From: Actinomadura sp. 6K520
GTDB lineage: Bacteria; Actinomycetota; Actinomycetes; Streptosporangiales; Streptosporangiaceae
Reading direction: 5' to 3'
DNA: 47,612 nucleotides
Assembly: GCF_004349245.1 (NCBI RefSeq)
Contig: NZ_SMLC01000047.1
Span: 1 to 47,612 of the forward strand
This document shows positions 31,190-38,424 of this stretch, one piece after another (the stretch's first letter is position 1; the number at the start of each line of letters is the position of its first letter). The notes beneath the pieces were generated by a model that did no database searches, had not been told where the DNA came from, and saw only the letters and a program-made list of their open reading frames with translations. The position numbers were made by a program, and so were the translations under genes.

Positions 31190-32782
31190 ATGACCGCAGC
31201 GAACACGAGGCGCGGAGCGGGACGGCGGGAATGGGGCGGGCTGGCCGTGCTCGGCCTGCCCACCTTCCTCGTCTCGATGGACTTCTCCGTCCTGTACCTG
31301 GGCGTTCCGCACCTGACCGCCGACCTCGCGCCGAGCGGCGTCCAGCAGCTGTGGATCGTCGACATCTACGGCTTCCTCATCGCGGGCTTCCTGGTCACCA
31401 TGGGCACCATCGGTGACCGGATCGGCCGCAAGAAGCTGCTGCTCCTCGGCGGCGCCGTGTTCGGCGTCGCGTCCGTGGCGGCGGCGTTCTCCACCGGCCC
31501 GGAAATGCTCATCGCCAGCCGCGCGCTGCTCGGGGTGGCCGGCGCCGCGGTGATGCCGTCGGTCCTGGCCCTGGTCACCGGCATGTTCACCGACCAGAGG
31601 CAACGCAGCCGCGCCCTGGCCATCTACCTCACCTGCTTCATGGGCGGGGCGACGCTCGGCCCGCTCGTCGGCGGCGTGCTGCTGGAGTACTTCTGGTGGG
31701 GCTCGGTGTTCCTGGTGGCCGTGCCGGGAATGGTGCTGCTGCTGATCTTCGGCCCCTTCCTGCTTCCCGACCAGAAGGCACCGCGCCCCGGCAGGCTCGA
31801 CCCGCTCAGCGTCGTCCTGTCCCTCGGGGCGATTCTGCCGTTCGTCTACGGGCTCAAGGAACTGGCCCGCAACGGCTGGGAGCCGCTCCCCGCCGCCGTA
31901 CTCGTGTCCGGGATCGCGGCCGGGGTGCTGTTCGTCCAGCGGCAGCGGCGCCTGGCGGACCCGCTGCTCGACCTGAGCATGTTCCGCAACCGCACGTTCA
32001 GCTCCGCGCTGACCCTCTTCTTCGTGACCGCCCTGGTGGGCACCGGCACCCTCCTGCTGGTCACGCTGTACCTGCAGAACGTCACCGGTCTCACCCCGCT
32101 GGAGGCCGGCCTGCTCCTGGTCGTGCCCAACGTCCTGATGATCGTCGGTAACCTCTCCACCCCGCCGCTGGCGAACCGCATCCGCCCCGCGTACCTGATC
32201 GCGGGCGGCCTGGCCGTCGCGAGCGCCGGCTACCTGATGTTCATGCTGGCCGACTCGACCTCCGGCCCCGAGAGGATCTTCATCGCGCTGGCCGTCGTCA
32301 TGCTCGGCACCGCGCCGCTGGCCGCGCTCTGCAACCACCTCGCCATGGGGTCCGTGCCGCCGGAGAAGGCCGGCTCCGGCGCGTCGATCGTGCAGACGAC
32401 CACCGAACTCGGGCTCGGTCTCGGCATCGCCACCCTCGCCACGCTCGGCACCGCGGTGTACCGCAGCAACGTGGAGGACGCGCTGGGCCCGATCCCGTCC
32501 GACGCTGCGAACGCCGCCCGGGAGAGCATCGACCGCGCGATCGTGGCGGCCGACCGGCTCCCCGCCGACCAGGGCGACGCCCTGCTGGCCGCGGCCCGCG
32601 ACGCGTTCACCTCCGGCGTCCAAACCGTGGGGCTCGTCAGCGCCCTCTTCTACGCCGCCCTGACCGTCCTCGCCCTGCGAGCCTTCAAGCACGTGAAGAA
32701 CTCCGACGGCGACGTGGACACCGAGGACGTTCCTCCCGCCACCTCCGGAACCGATCGGGCCCCCACCACGTCCCTGCGGTGA
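31190..32782 (+). CDS. MFS drug-efflux transporter, DHA2 (14-TM)
   Basis: A 530-residue, ~14-TM pump closely related to the one at 7050 (shared blocks IYGF.IAGFL, GDRIGR.K.LLLG, FGVAS, SRALLGVAGA, GPLVGG.LLE.FWWGSVFL). Motif A GDRIGRKKLLLLGGAVFG and motif C GPLVGG are intact. It probably exports cationic or hydrophobic toxic compounds by proton antiport. Its promoter region is a copy of that of the DGPF/ECF42 operon, so I infer it belongs to that sigma regulon. The ATG has CGACGGGA upstream, a weak site. Confidence 0.92.
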   Translation: MTAANTRRGAGRREWGGLAVLGLPTFLVSMDFSVLYLGVPHLTADLAPSGVQQLWIVDIYGFLIAGFLVTMGTIGDRIGRKKLLLLGGAVFGVASVAAAFSTGPEMLIASRALLGVAGAAVMPSVLALVTGMFTDQRQRSRALAIYLTCFMGGATLGPLVGGVLLEYFWWGSVFLVAVPGMVLLLIFGPFLLPDQKAPRPGRLDPLSVVLSLGAILPFVYGLKELARNGWEPLPAAVLVSGIAAGVLFVQRQRRLADPLLDLSMFRNRTFSSALTLFFVTALVGTGTLLLVTLYLQNVTGLTPLEAGLLLVVPNVLMIVGNLSTPPLANRIRPAYLIAGGLAVASAGYLMFMLADSTSGPERIFIALAVVMLGTAPLAALCNHLAMGSVPPEKAGSGASIVQTTTELGLGLGIATLATLGTAVYRSNVEDALGPIPSDAANAARESIDRAIVAADRLPADQGDALLAAARDAFTSGVQTVGLVSALFYAALTVLALRAFKHVKNSDGDVDTEDVPPATSGTDRAPTTSLR

Positions 32783-32834
32783 CACCCCACCGACGAGAGG
32801 CCCGGCCTCGTGACCGCCCTGTTCGTCCCCGCCC

Positions 32835-32853
32835 TCCGCACCGCCGGTGCGGA
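32835..32853. terminator. Hairpin terminator between convergent MFS and ridA genes
   Basis: TCCGCACC (32835-32842), loop GCC, GGTGCGGA (32846-32853): a perfect 8-bp stem lying between two convergent genes. There is no U-run, as is usual in actinomycetes. Confidence 0.6.
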
Positions 32854-32881
32854 CGGGTCAGGGGCGGACGGGTCAGGGGCG
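32852..32881. repeat. 15-bp tandem duplication over ridA stop codon
   Basis: GACGGGTCAGGGGCG occurs twice head to tail (32852-32866, 32867-32881). Each unit carries the ridA stop codon and last codons on the minus strand, so a second stop lies 15 nt beyond the first in the same frame. Confidence 0.9.
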
Positions 32882-33268
32882 GACGGCGATTGCGTCTACC
32901 TCGAATCGCAGGTCGGGGAGGGCTAGGGCGGCTACTCCGGTGAGCGTTTGGACGGGTGGGCTGTCTCCCCAGATCTCGCCGATGTGCTCGGCCAGGATCT
33001 CCAGCTTGCCGGGGTCGTGCGCGACGATGTGCGTGCGCAGTTGGACGACGTGTTCGAAGTCCAGGCCGGCCGACGCCAGGGCGGCGCGCAGGTTGGTGAA
33101 GGCTCGCCTTACCTGGTCGGCGAAGTCCGTCGACGCGACCTGGCCGCCGGCATCCGAGGCGTACTGGCCCGCGACGAAGACCAGGTCCCCGGAGGCCGTC
33201 GCGACGTGGCTGTAGCCGAAGCCGACCGGGTCGTGCAGCTCGGGCGGATTGGTGAAGGAATGCGGCAT
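32873..33268 (-). CDS. RidA/YjgF-family protein
   Basis: A 131-residue RidA-type protein: GDLVFVAGQYASDAGGQV, then TFxNL-like AFTNLRAALASAGLDFEHVVQLRTHIV with the conserved Arg that binds the substrate carboxylate, and a final PDLRFEVDAIAV. RidA hydrolyses reactive enamines/imines to keto acids; some subfamilies act in catabolism. It lies 12 nt downstream of the AhpD-like gene, in its operon. Lacks the full archetypal Rid active-site ending (strict RidA ends with VExEAIA), so subfamily uncertain. Confidence 0.88.
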   Translation of the reverse strand: MPHSFTNPPELHDPVGFGYSHVATASGDLVFVAGQYASDAGGQVASTDFADQVRRAFTNLRAALASAGLDFEHVVQLRTHIVAHDPGKLEILAEHIGEIWGDSPPVQTLTGVAALALPDLRFEVDAIAVRP

Positions 33269-33280
33269 GGTCGGTCCGGT

Positions 33281-33724
33281 TCAGGCGGCGGGGTTGCGGA
33301 CGGTGACGCTGATGCGGTTCCAGGCGTTGATGGCGGCGATCGCCATGACCAGGGCACCGAGGGACTTCTCGTCGTAGTGGTCGGCGGCCTCGTTCCAGAC
33401 GTCGTCCGGGACGCCGGCCGGGTTGTCGCCGATGCGCGTGGCCGCCTCGGCGAGCGCCAGGGCCGCCCGCTCCTCGTCGGTGTAGAAGGGCGCCTCGCGC
33501 CAGGCGGCCACCGACCAGAGGCGCTCGTCGGTCTCGCCCTCGGCCTTGGCGTCGCGGGAGTGCATGTTGACGCAGAACGCGCAGCCGTTGATCTGGCTGA
33601 CCCGCAGCTTGAGCAGCAGCAGCGTGCTGTGCGGTACGCCGCACTCCCCGAGGTACGCCTCCAGCGCCAGCATGGCCTTGTACCCGCCCGGGGCGGCCTT
33701 CGCGATGTTCATCCGTGCCTGCAT
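33281..33724 (-). CDS. Carboxymuconolactone decarboxylase-family (AhpD-like) protein
   Basis: A 147-residue all-helical AhpD-like protein with the redox motif CAFCVNMHSRDAKAEGE (CxxC with the following His). This motif gives peroxidase or disulfide-reductase activity in AhpD. The start ATG has GGAGG 5 nt upstream. It is the first gene of an operon with ridA. An Rrf2-like dyad overlaps its leader, so the neighbouring Rrf2 regulator probably controls it. Confidence 0.9.
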   Translation of the reverse strand: MQARMNIAKAAPGGYKAMLALEAYLGECGVPHSTLLLLKLRVSQINGCAFCVNMHSRDAKAEGETDERLWSVAAWREAPFYTDEERAALALAEAATRIGDNPAGVPDDVWNEAADHYDEKSLGALVMAIAAINAWNRISVTVRNPAA

Positions 33725-33739
33725 GATGACCTCCTTAGA

Positions 33740-33760
33740 TCTGGATATCTGATGTCTAGA
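33740..33760. promoter_or_regulatory. Rrf2-type dyad in front of AhpD-like gene
   Basis: TCTGGAT (33740-33746), ATCTG, then ATGTCTAGA (33752-33760): an imperfect dyad resembling the perfect one before the rrf2 gene. Confidence 0.5.
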
Positions 33761-33770
33761 ATTAGGGCCG

Positions 33771-33791
33771 GCGACTCCCCTCTGGAGTCGC
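33771..33791 (-). terminator. Hairpin after rrf2 gene
   Basis: GCGACTCC (33771-33778) and GGAGTCGC (33784-33791) form a perfect 8-bp stem with a 5-nt loop, 12 nt past the rrf2 stop codon. A terminator, or a hairpin limiting readthrough into the AhpD operon. Confidence 0.55.
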
Positions 33792-33803
33792 GGGTGGTGA
33801 GCG

Positions 33804-34289
33804 TCAGGTCCGCCGGTCGCGCAGGCCCCGGAGGATGTCGCCGGGCGAGGCCGGGTGCCGCTTCTCGACGATCTCCTTCAGGTCGGCGATGGTCACCGCG
33901 GCCAGCTCCCTGCGCCAGGCGAGCTCCGCGCGGCGCATGGACTGGGAGATGATGCAGGACTTGCGGTAGTCGACGCCCTCGTGGTCGCCCGGGGCCCGCC
34001 GGAGGACCTCCTCGCAGCGGAACGCGCCGTCCGGTCCCTCGATGGCGGTCACCACGTCCATGAGCGTGATGTCCTCCGGGCGGCGCGCGAGCCGGAACCC
34101 GCCCCGCGGGCCGGGCGTGGAGTCCAGGATCCCGGCGCGGGTGAGGGCCTGGAGCTGCTTGTTCAGGTAGGCGGTGGGCAGCTCGTAGTACTTCGCCAGG
34201 CGGGCGGCCGTCACCGCCTCCCCCGGTTCGAGCCAGGTGAGGTTGAGGCACTCGTGGAGCGCCCACTCGACGCCCTCGCTCATCCGCAT
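33804..34289 (-). CDS. Rrf2-family transcriptional regulator
   Basis: A 161-residue winged-helix Rrf2 protein: [44 protein letters not shown], followed by ITLMDVVTAIEG. The iron-sulfur cysteine triad of IscR-type members is not seen; only two Cys (CEEVLR, SCIIS) lie in the C-terminal half. The start is ATG 34289 or 34283. A perfect 10-7-10 dyad begins 1 bp upstream of the start codon, so autoregulation is likely. Confidence 0.92.
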   Translation of the reverse strand: MRMSEGVEWALHECLNLTWLEPGEAVTAARLAKYYELPTAYLNKQLQALTRAGILDSTPGPRGGFRLARRPEDITLMDVVTAIEGPDGAFRCEEVLRRAPGDHEGVDYRKSCIISQSMRRAELAWRRELAAVTIADLKEIVEKRHPASPGDILRGLRDRRT

Positions 34290-34316
34290 AATCCTGGATA
34301 CTAAACATCCAGGATT
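34290..34316. promoter_or_regulatory. Rrf2 operator: 10-7-10 perfect inverted repeat
   Basis: AATCCTGGAT (34290-34299) and ATCCAGGATT (34307-34316), 7-bp spacer, immediately upstream of the rrf2 start codon. Confidence 0.8.
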
Positions 34317-34385
34317 GTCCGCGCAACCGCGTTCGGCCGCGGGCGCGTCCGGTGCGGTTCGGGTGCTGCGCTAGCTTTTGTTCCG

Positions 34386-34919
34386 ATGACTCCCGCGAAG
34401 CCGGCATTCCGTGCCGCCACGAAGGCCGACATACCCGCCCTGGTCACGCTCGTCGAGCGTGCCTACCGGGGCGACGAGAGCCGCGCCGGGTGGACGACCG
34501 AGGCCGACCTGCTCGGCGGCCAGCGCACGGACCCCGACATGGTCGCGGCCGTGGTGGCCGACGAGTCCGGCCGCCTGCTGATCGCCGAGGCGGACGGCGT
34601 CCCGGTCGCCTGCTGCCAGCTCGAGAACCGCGGCGGCCACGCCTACTTCGGCATGTTCGCCGTGGACCCCGGCGCCCAGGGCGGCGGGCTCGGCGGGCGG
34701 GTCCTCGCCGAGGCCGAGCGCGTGGCGCGCGAGGAGTGGGGCGCGGACGAGATGCGCATGACGGTGATCACCCTCCGCGCGGACCTGATCGGCTGGTACG
34801 AGCGGCGCGGCTACGTCCGGACGGGCGAGATGCAGCCGTTCCCGTACGGCGACGAGCGGTTCGGCCTCCCCAAGCGCGACGACCTGGAGTTCGAGGTCCT
34901 GGTGAAGAAACTCGCCTGA
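34386..34919 (+). CDS. GNAT-family N-acetyltransferase
   Basis: A 177-residue GNAT enzyme. FRAATKADIPALVTLVERAY is the first strand-helix, YFGMFAVDPGAQGGGLGGRVLAEAE the acetyl-CoA loop (Q/RxxGxG/A form), and LIGWYERRGYVRTGEMQPFPYG the C-terminal substrate region. The acceptor is unknown. A strong hairpin terminator follows. Confidence 0.9.
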   Translation: MTPAKPAFRAATKADIPALVTLVERAYRGDESRAGWTTEADLLGGQRTDPDMVAAVVADESGRLLIAEADGVPVACCQLENRGGHAYFGMFAVDPGAQGGGLGGRVLAEAERVAREEWGADEMRMTVITLRADLIGWYERRGYVRTGEMQPFPYGDERFGLPKRDDLEFEVLVKKLA

Positions 34920-34950
34920 GACCGGAGGCGTCTCGCCACGGCACGGGCGC

Positions 34951-34982
34951 GCCACGCCCGGCCGGGCTCGGCCGGGCGTGGC
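34951..34982. terminator. Bidirectional hairpin terminator
   Basis: GCCACGCCCGGCC (34951-34963) and GGCCGGGCGTGGC (34970-34982) form a perfect 13-bp stem with a 6-nt loop between the convergent acetyltransferase and NlpC/P60-like genes. Confidence 0.85.
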
Positions 34983-34992
34983 ATTGCCGGGT

Positions 34993-35030
34993 CGGGTCAG
35001 GCGATGTTCTTCGGGTCAGGCGATGTTCTT
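34993..35030. repeat. 19-bp tandem duplication over stop codon of NlpC/P60-like gene
   Basis: CGGGTCAGGCGATGTTCTT occurs twice head to tail (34993-35011, 35012-35030). It covers the last codons and stop of the minus-strand gene and a spare copy beyond it. Confidence 0.9.
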
Positions 35031-35597
35031 CGGCCGGTACGCCTTGTACTCGCTGCCGCTCGACAGGCCGTAGGACCGCGTGCGGTAGTCGGTGCCGTAG
35101 CCGCCGCGCTGCTCGTAGGCCCAGTACGCGCTACGCGCGCTGTTGGCCCACTTCTCGAAGATCACGACGTGCCGGGTGGTGTTGCTCCCGATCGCGTCGA
35201 TGATGATGTCGCCCTTCTTGAGCTGGGACATGTTGATGCGCGTGGTGTAGGTCGAGGACGCCAGGCCGACCGTGTTGGGACCGGGCTTGGGCAGCCGCAG
35301 CGTCATGGACACGTACCCCGAGCAGTCGGTGCGGTAGCCGCCGTGGGTCTTCGACTGGCTGTACGGGACGCGGTCGGCGGTGTGCGGGTTCCACGTCTTG
35401 GCGCGGGAGATGACCTCCGCGCGGGTGACGGTCGGGGCGGCCAGCGGCACGGCCTGCTGACCGGCCGCCTGCAACTGGACGCTCCGCGCGGGCAGTTGCC
35501 GTTCGGCGGGGGTCGCGGCCCCGTGCAGGCCGAGGACGGTGCCGCCGGCCAGCGCCAGGGAGCCGGCACCGATGAGGATGGCCCGAGGGGAAGCCAT
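35016..35597 (-). CDS. Secreted NlpC/P60-like hydrolase (active-site Cys and His present)
   Basis: A 193-residue protein. A hydrophobic segment at residues 5-27 (AILIGAGSLALAGGTVLGL) acts as signal peptide or anchor. The catalytic domain has Cys92 in YRTDCSGYVSM and His143 in TTRHVVIFEKW, the order and spacing of NlpC/P60 peptidases, with YWAYEQRGGYGTDYR following. Likely cuts peptidoglycan stems or related amides outside the cell. The ATG has CGGAGGATT upstream. It is divergent from an HTH-membrane protein carrying a catalytically dead paralogue of this domain. Confidence 0.85.
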   Translation of the reverse strand: MASPRAILIGAGSLALAGGTVLGLHGAATPAERQLPARSVQLQAAGQQAVPLAAPTVTRAEVISRAKTWNPHTADRVPYSQSKTHGGYRTDCSGYVSMTLRLPKPGPNTVGLASSTYTTRINMSQLKKGDIIIDAIGSNTTRHVVIFEKWANSARSAYWAYEQRGGYGTDYRTRSYGLSSGSEYKAYRPKNIA

Positions 35598-35962
35598 TGA
35601 TAATCCTCCGTGAATGGTTGGGAGCGGCGCCATTGCCGGCGCCTGGTGGGAGCCGTCGATCGACCCGGCAGACTTTATGGACAACATCGCCGCCGGGCCA
35701 GGGTCATCGCGAAATTCGGGACAACGGGACACTGGGCCGCATCCTCACCTGCGCGAACGTGATGGCGATACCGAAAGGGCCGGGACGGCGACCCCGATTC
35801 AAACCTTCTGAGATGATCACCCAGTGCAGGTACCGGTGAACCCTCGGTGCTCGACTTGATTTCGTGCTGCCGTCCACTGGACTGGGCATAATGGGCGCCC
35901 GGACCGAGCCCATGAGCGCGAGTCGGCATAAGCCGAAGAGGCCACCCGCGGGAGAATCGCCA
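35598..35962. promoter_or_regulatory. 365-bp divergent control region
   Basis: No gene is seen. The region has lower GC than its neighbours. CATAAT (35887-35892) is a possible -10 for the HTH gene, and CATAAA on the minus strand near 35675-35680 for the hydrolase. A GGCGCC(N6)GGCGCC hairpin sits about 35 nt before the hydrolase start. I could not match a known riboswitch. Confidence 0.35.
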
Positions 35963-36952
35963 ATGAGTCGAAGCCGACGACCGGCCCCGCTGCCCGGCGA
36001 CCTGCCGGAGGCGGTGCGGATCCTGCTCACCGAACTGCGCGGGATGAAGGAGGCGGCCGGGCACGACCTGCGCACCCTCGCGCGCGAGACGCACGGGAGC
36101 CGCTCGTCGTGGGGGCGGTGGCTCAGCGGCGAGACCTGGATCCCGGTCGACGCGGTCATGGCGCTGGCGGCGCTCTGCGATGCCGACGCGCGCCGCCTGC
36201 GGGTCCTCTGGGAGGTCGCGGACGAGGCGAGGCGATCGTCCCCGGCCGCGGTCACTCCCCCGGACGGGCCCGCCGCGGAACCACCACCGACGCGCACCAT
36301 GGAATCTCCGTCCGCGGCGGACACGCCGCCGTCTCCGGCGACGGAACCGGCACCGGCGGGCCGCCGTCCCCGGCCGATGTTCTTCGGCGCTCTCATCGGC
36401 TGCACGCTCCTGGCCGGCACCGCCGGGGTGGCGCTCGGCGCGGCGCTGCAGACCGCGTCCGAGCCGGAAAGCGCCACCACCCGGCCGGTGACGTCCGGCG
36501 CGGCCGCCCGCCCGCCGGTCAAGGCGATCAGCAGGCGGACCGTCCTCGCCCGCGCCAGGACCTGGCACCCGGGCGGCCCGGAACGCGTCCCCTACGACCA
36601 GTCGGCCAGTCACCAGGGGTACCGGACCGACGGCTCCGGCTACGCGTCCATGGCGCTGGGCCTGCCGAAACCGGGCCCCAACTCCGCCGCCCTGGAGTCC
36701 TCCTACTGCCGGCACATCCCGTCCTCCCAGTTGCGGCCCGGTGATCTCGTCATCAAGTCGAGCGGGGACGCCGGCGTCCGCGAGGTGATGATCTTCGACA
36801 GGTGGACGAGCCGCGACCGCGCCGCGTACTGGGCCTACCAGCAACGCCGCGGCTACGGGACCGACCACCTGGTCCTCCGTGCCGGGCTCGCGTCCGGCAG
36901 CGGCCACCACGGCTGCCGCCCGTACCACGTCCGAGAAGACCAGGTCGGCTGA
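35963..36952 (+). CDS. Membrane-anchored HTH regulator with dead NlpC/P60-like outer domain
   Basis: A 329-residue protein. Residues ~14-88 form an XRE-like helix-turn-helix (TLARETHGSRSSWGRWLSG). A Pro/Ala-rich linker follows, then one membrane segment at ~139-162 and an outer domain at ~187-325. The outer domain aligns end to end with the divergent secreted hydrolase (RTWHPGGPERVPY, KPGPNS, YWAYQQRRGYGTD). The catalytic Cys is Gly224 (YRTDGSGYASM) and the His is Glu274 (VREVMIF), so it cannot be an enzyme of that type. I infer a one-component sensor binding a cell-wall ligand. The ATG has CGGGAGA upstream; starts at 35912 or 35891 would add up to 24 residues. Confidence 0.85.
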   Translation: MSRSRRPAPLPGDLPEAVRILLTELRGMKEAAGHDLRTLARETHGSRSSWGRWLSGETWIPVDAVMALAALCDADARRLRVLWEVADEARRSSPAAVTPPDGPAAEPPPTRTMESPSAADTPPSPATEPAPAGRRPRPMFFGALIGCTLLAGTAGVALGAALQTASEPESATTRPVTSGAAARPPVKAISRRTVLARARTWHPGGPERVPYDQSASHQGYRTDGSGYASMALGLPKPGPNSAALESSYCRHIPSSQLRPGDLVIKSSGDAGVREVMIFDRWTSRDRAAYWAYQQRRGYGTDHLVLRAGLASGSGHHGCRPYHVREDQVG

Positions 36953-36990
36953 CACCGCGTCCGGCGGGGAGCGACCCTCGCCACGATTGT

Positions 36991-37026
36991 TTGATGGATA
37001 TTACGTAGTTACGTAGTATTGGAGTC
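36991..37026 (+). promoter_or_regulatory. Leaderless promoter with overlapping operator
   Basis: TTGATG (36991-36996) and TAGTAT (37014-37019) are 17 bp apart. The predicted start point coincides with the GTG at 37027, so the mRNA is probably leaderless. A 22-bp imperfect dyad built on two TACGTA units (36998-37019) fills the spacer and -10 and is the likely operator of the ArsR-like protein. Confidence 0.75.
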
Positions 37027-37527
37027 GTGGAGAACGCGGAGCTGGCGGAGCGGGTCGAGCGCCTGGAAGAGCGCGTGGCCCGCCTGGAAGGTGCGGACGC
37101 CCAGGCCGGGGGACCGAAGGCGGACGGCACGTTCTGGGCGCTGGACGGCCTGAAGGACCGCGTCGACGACCCGGGCGCCGTGCTGTTCACCGGCTCGGTG
37201 ACGCTGCCGTCCGGCGAGCACTACGAATGGCAGCAGGGCCACACGGTGGACGACCTGCTAGCCGACGACTGGTCCCAGGCGGCCGAGACGATGTCGGCGC
37301 TCGCGCATCCGGTGCGCCTGCTGCTGCTGCGGGAGATCCTCCACGGCGCCCGGACGACCGCCGAGCTGGCCGCCCACGAACGGCTCGGCACGACCGGGCA
37401 GCTCTACCACCATCTGCGCCAGCTGGTCGCGGCCGGCTGGCTGCGGACCGCGGCGCGCGGACGGTACAGCGTCCCCGGGGAACGGGTGGTGCCGCTCCTC
37501 GCCGTCCTCGCGGCGACCCGCCGCTGA
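37027..37527 (+). CDS. ArsR-like winged-helix regulator with N-terminal coiled coil
   Basis: A 166-residue protein. Residues 1-22 form a short coiled coil (ENAELAERVERLEERVARLEG), a middle domain holds DDPGAVLFTGSVTLPSGEHYEWQQG, and the C-terminal half is an ArsR-type winged helix (MSALAHPVRLLLLREILHGARTTAELAAH...GQLYHHLRQLVAAGWL). It lacks the metal-binding ELCVCDL motif of classical ArsR. It precedes an M23 peptidase gene by 17 nt and is probably its autoregulated controller. Confidence 0.88.
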   Translation: MENAELAERVERLEERVARLEGADAQAGGPKADGTFWALDGLKDRVDDPGAVLFTGSVTLPSGEHYEWQQGHTVDDLLADDWSQAAETMSALAHPVRLLLLREILHGARTTAELAAHERLGTTGQLYHHLRQLVAAGWLRTAARGRYSVPGERVVPLLAVLAATRR

Positions 37528-37544
37528 GACCCCTAGGAGGGAAG

Positions 37545-38399
37545 ATGCACAGGACACTCGCCCGCTTCAGGACGCTGTTCGTCCTGCTCGGCCTGGTACT
37601 GACGTTCGGTGAGATCCTGCACGGCCTTACCGCGCTGTCGATCGCGGGCATGGTCATGATCGTCTGCGGCCTGCTGCTGTTCTTCGTGCCCGGCGCCGCC
37701 CCGGGACGGGAGCCGGTCGTGCTGCGGAGCCCCGTCCGCGGCCGGTGGGTGCCGGTCAACAGCCCCGCCGACAAGGTCCCCAGCCACGGCACCCACGAGC
37801 TGGGGCAGACGTACGCGATCGACCTCGTCCACGTGCCCGAGGGGGCGCCGGAGTGGCGGCCGCTGCGCAAGGGGCCGCTCGCGTCGCGGCCGGAGTCGTT
37901 CCCCTCGTTCGGGCAGGAGATCACCGCGCCCGCCGACGGCGTGGTCGTCCAGGCGAGCGGCTGGCAGCGCGACCACTGGAGCCGCAACTCGTGGCCCGCG
38001 CTCGGCTACCTGATGGTCGAGGGCGTCATCTTCCGCGGTCTGCTGTCCTACCTCACGCTGTCGGCGGGCCGGTTCATCGTCGGCAACTCCGTGGTGCTGG
38101 ACCTCGGCGACGGGGTGTACGCGGTGCTCGCCCACATGCGGCGGGGGTCGGTCCGCGTCCGGAAGGGCGACCGCGTCCGGGCCGGGGACGTGCTCGGCGA
38201 AGTCGGCAACTCCGGCAACTCGTCGGAGCCGCACCTGCACTTCCACCTGATGGACCGTCCGCGTCCCGGCGCCGCCGCCGGGGTGCCGTTCGCGTTCCGC
38301 TTCGAGAGCGGCGGCGAGGTCCGCACCGGGGTGCCCGGAGGCCGCCGGCCGTTCGTCCCGGTGACCGAGGAGAAGGTCGGCGGCGACCGGGCCGCGTGA
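37545..38399 (+). CDS. Membrane-anchored M23-family metallopeptidase
   Basis: A 284-residue protein with one or two N-terminal membrane segments (TLFVLLGLVLTFGEIL, IAGMVMIVCGLLLFFV) and a LytM/M23 domain. Zinc ligands are visible as HGTHELGQTYAIDL (H...D) and PHLHFHL (HxH), with AHMRRGSVRV before the latter. M23 enzymes cut peptidoglycan cross-bridges. An insertion with a hydrophobic stretch (LMVEGVIFRGLLSYLTL) splits the domain. GGAGGGAAG precedes the ATG. Co-transcribed with the ArsR-like gene. Confidence 0.9.
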   Translation: MHRTLARFRTLFVLLGLVLTFGEILHGLTALSIAGMVMIVCGLLLFFVPGAAPGREPVVLRSPVRGRWVPVNSPADKVPSHGTHELGQTYAIDLVHVPEGAPEWRPLRKGPLASRPESFPSFGQEITAPADGVVVQASGWQRDHWSRNSWPALGYLMVEGVIFRGLLSYLTLSAGRFIVGNSVVLDLGDGVYAVLAHMRRGSVRVRKGDRVRAGDVLGEVGNSGNSSEPHLHFHLMDRPRPGAAAGVPFAFRFESGGEVRTGVPGGRRPFVPVTEEKVGGDRAA

Positions 38400-38424
38400 A
38401 CCGGCGCCCCGCGGCCCGCGCGGG

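Noticed and set aside
35598..35962. c-di-AMP (ydaO) riboswitch before the NlpC/P60-like gene
   Set aside because: Such riboswitches often precede cell-wall hydrolases in actinomycetes, but I could not find the conserved core or its paired helices in this leader.
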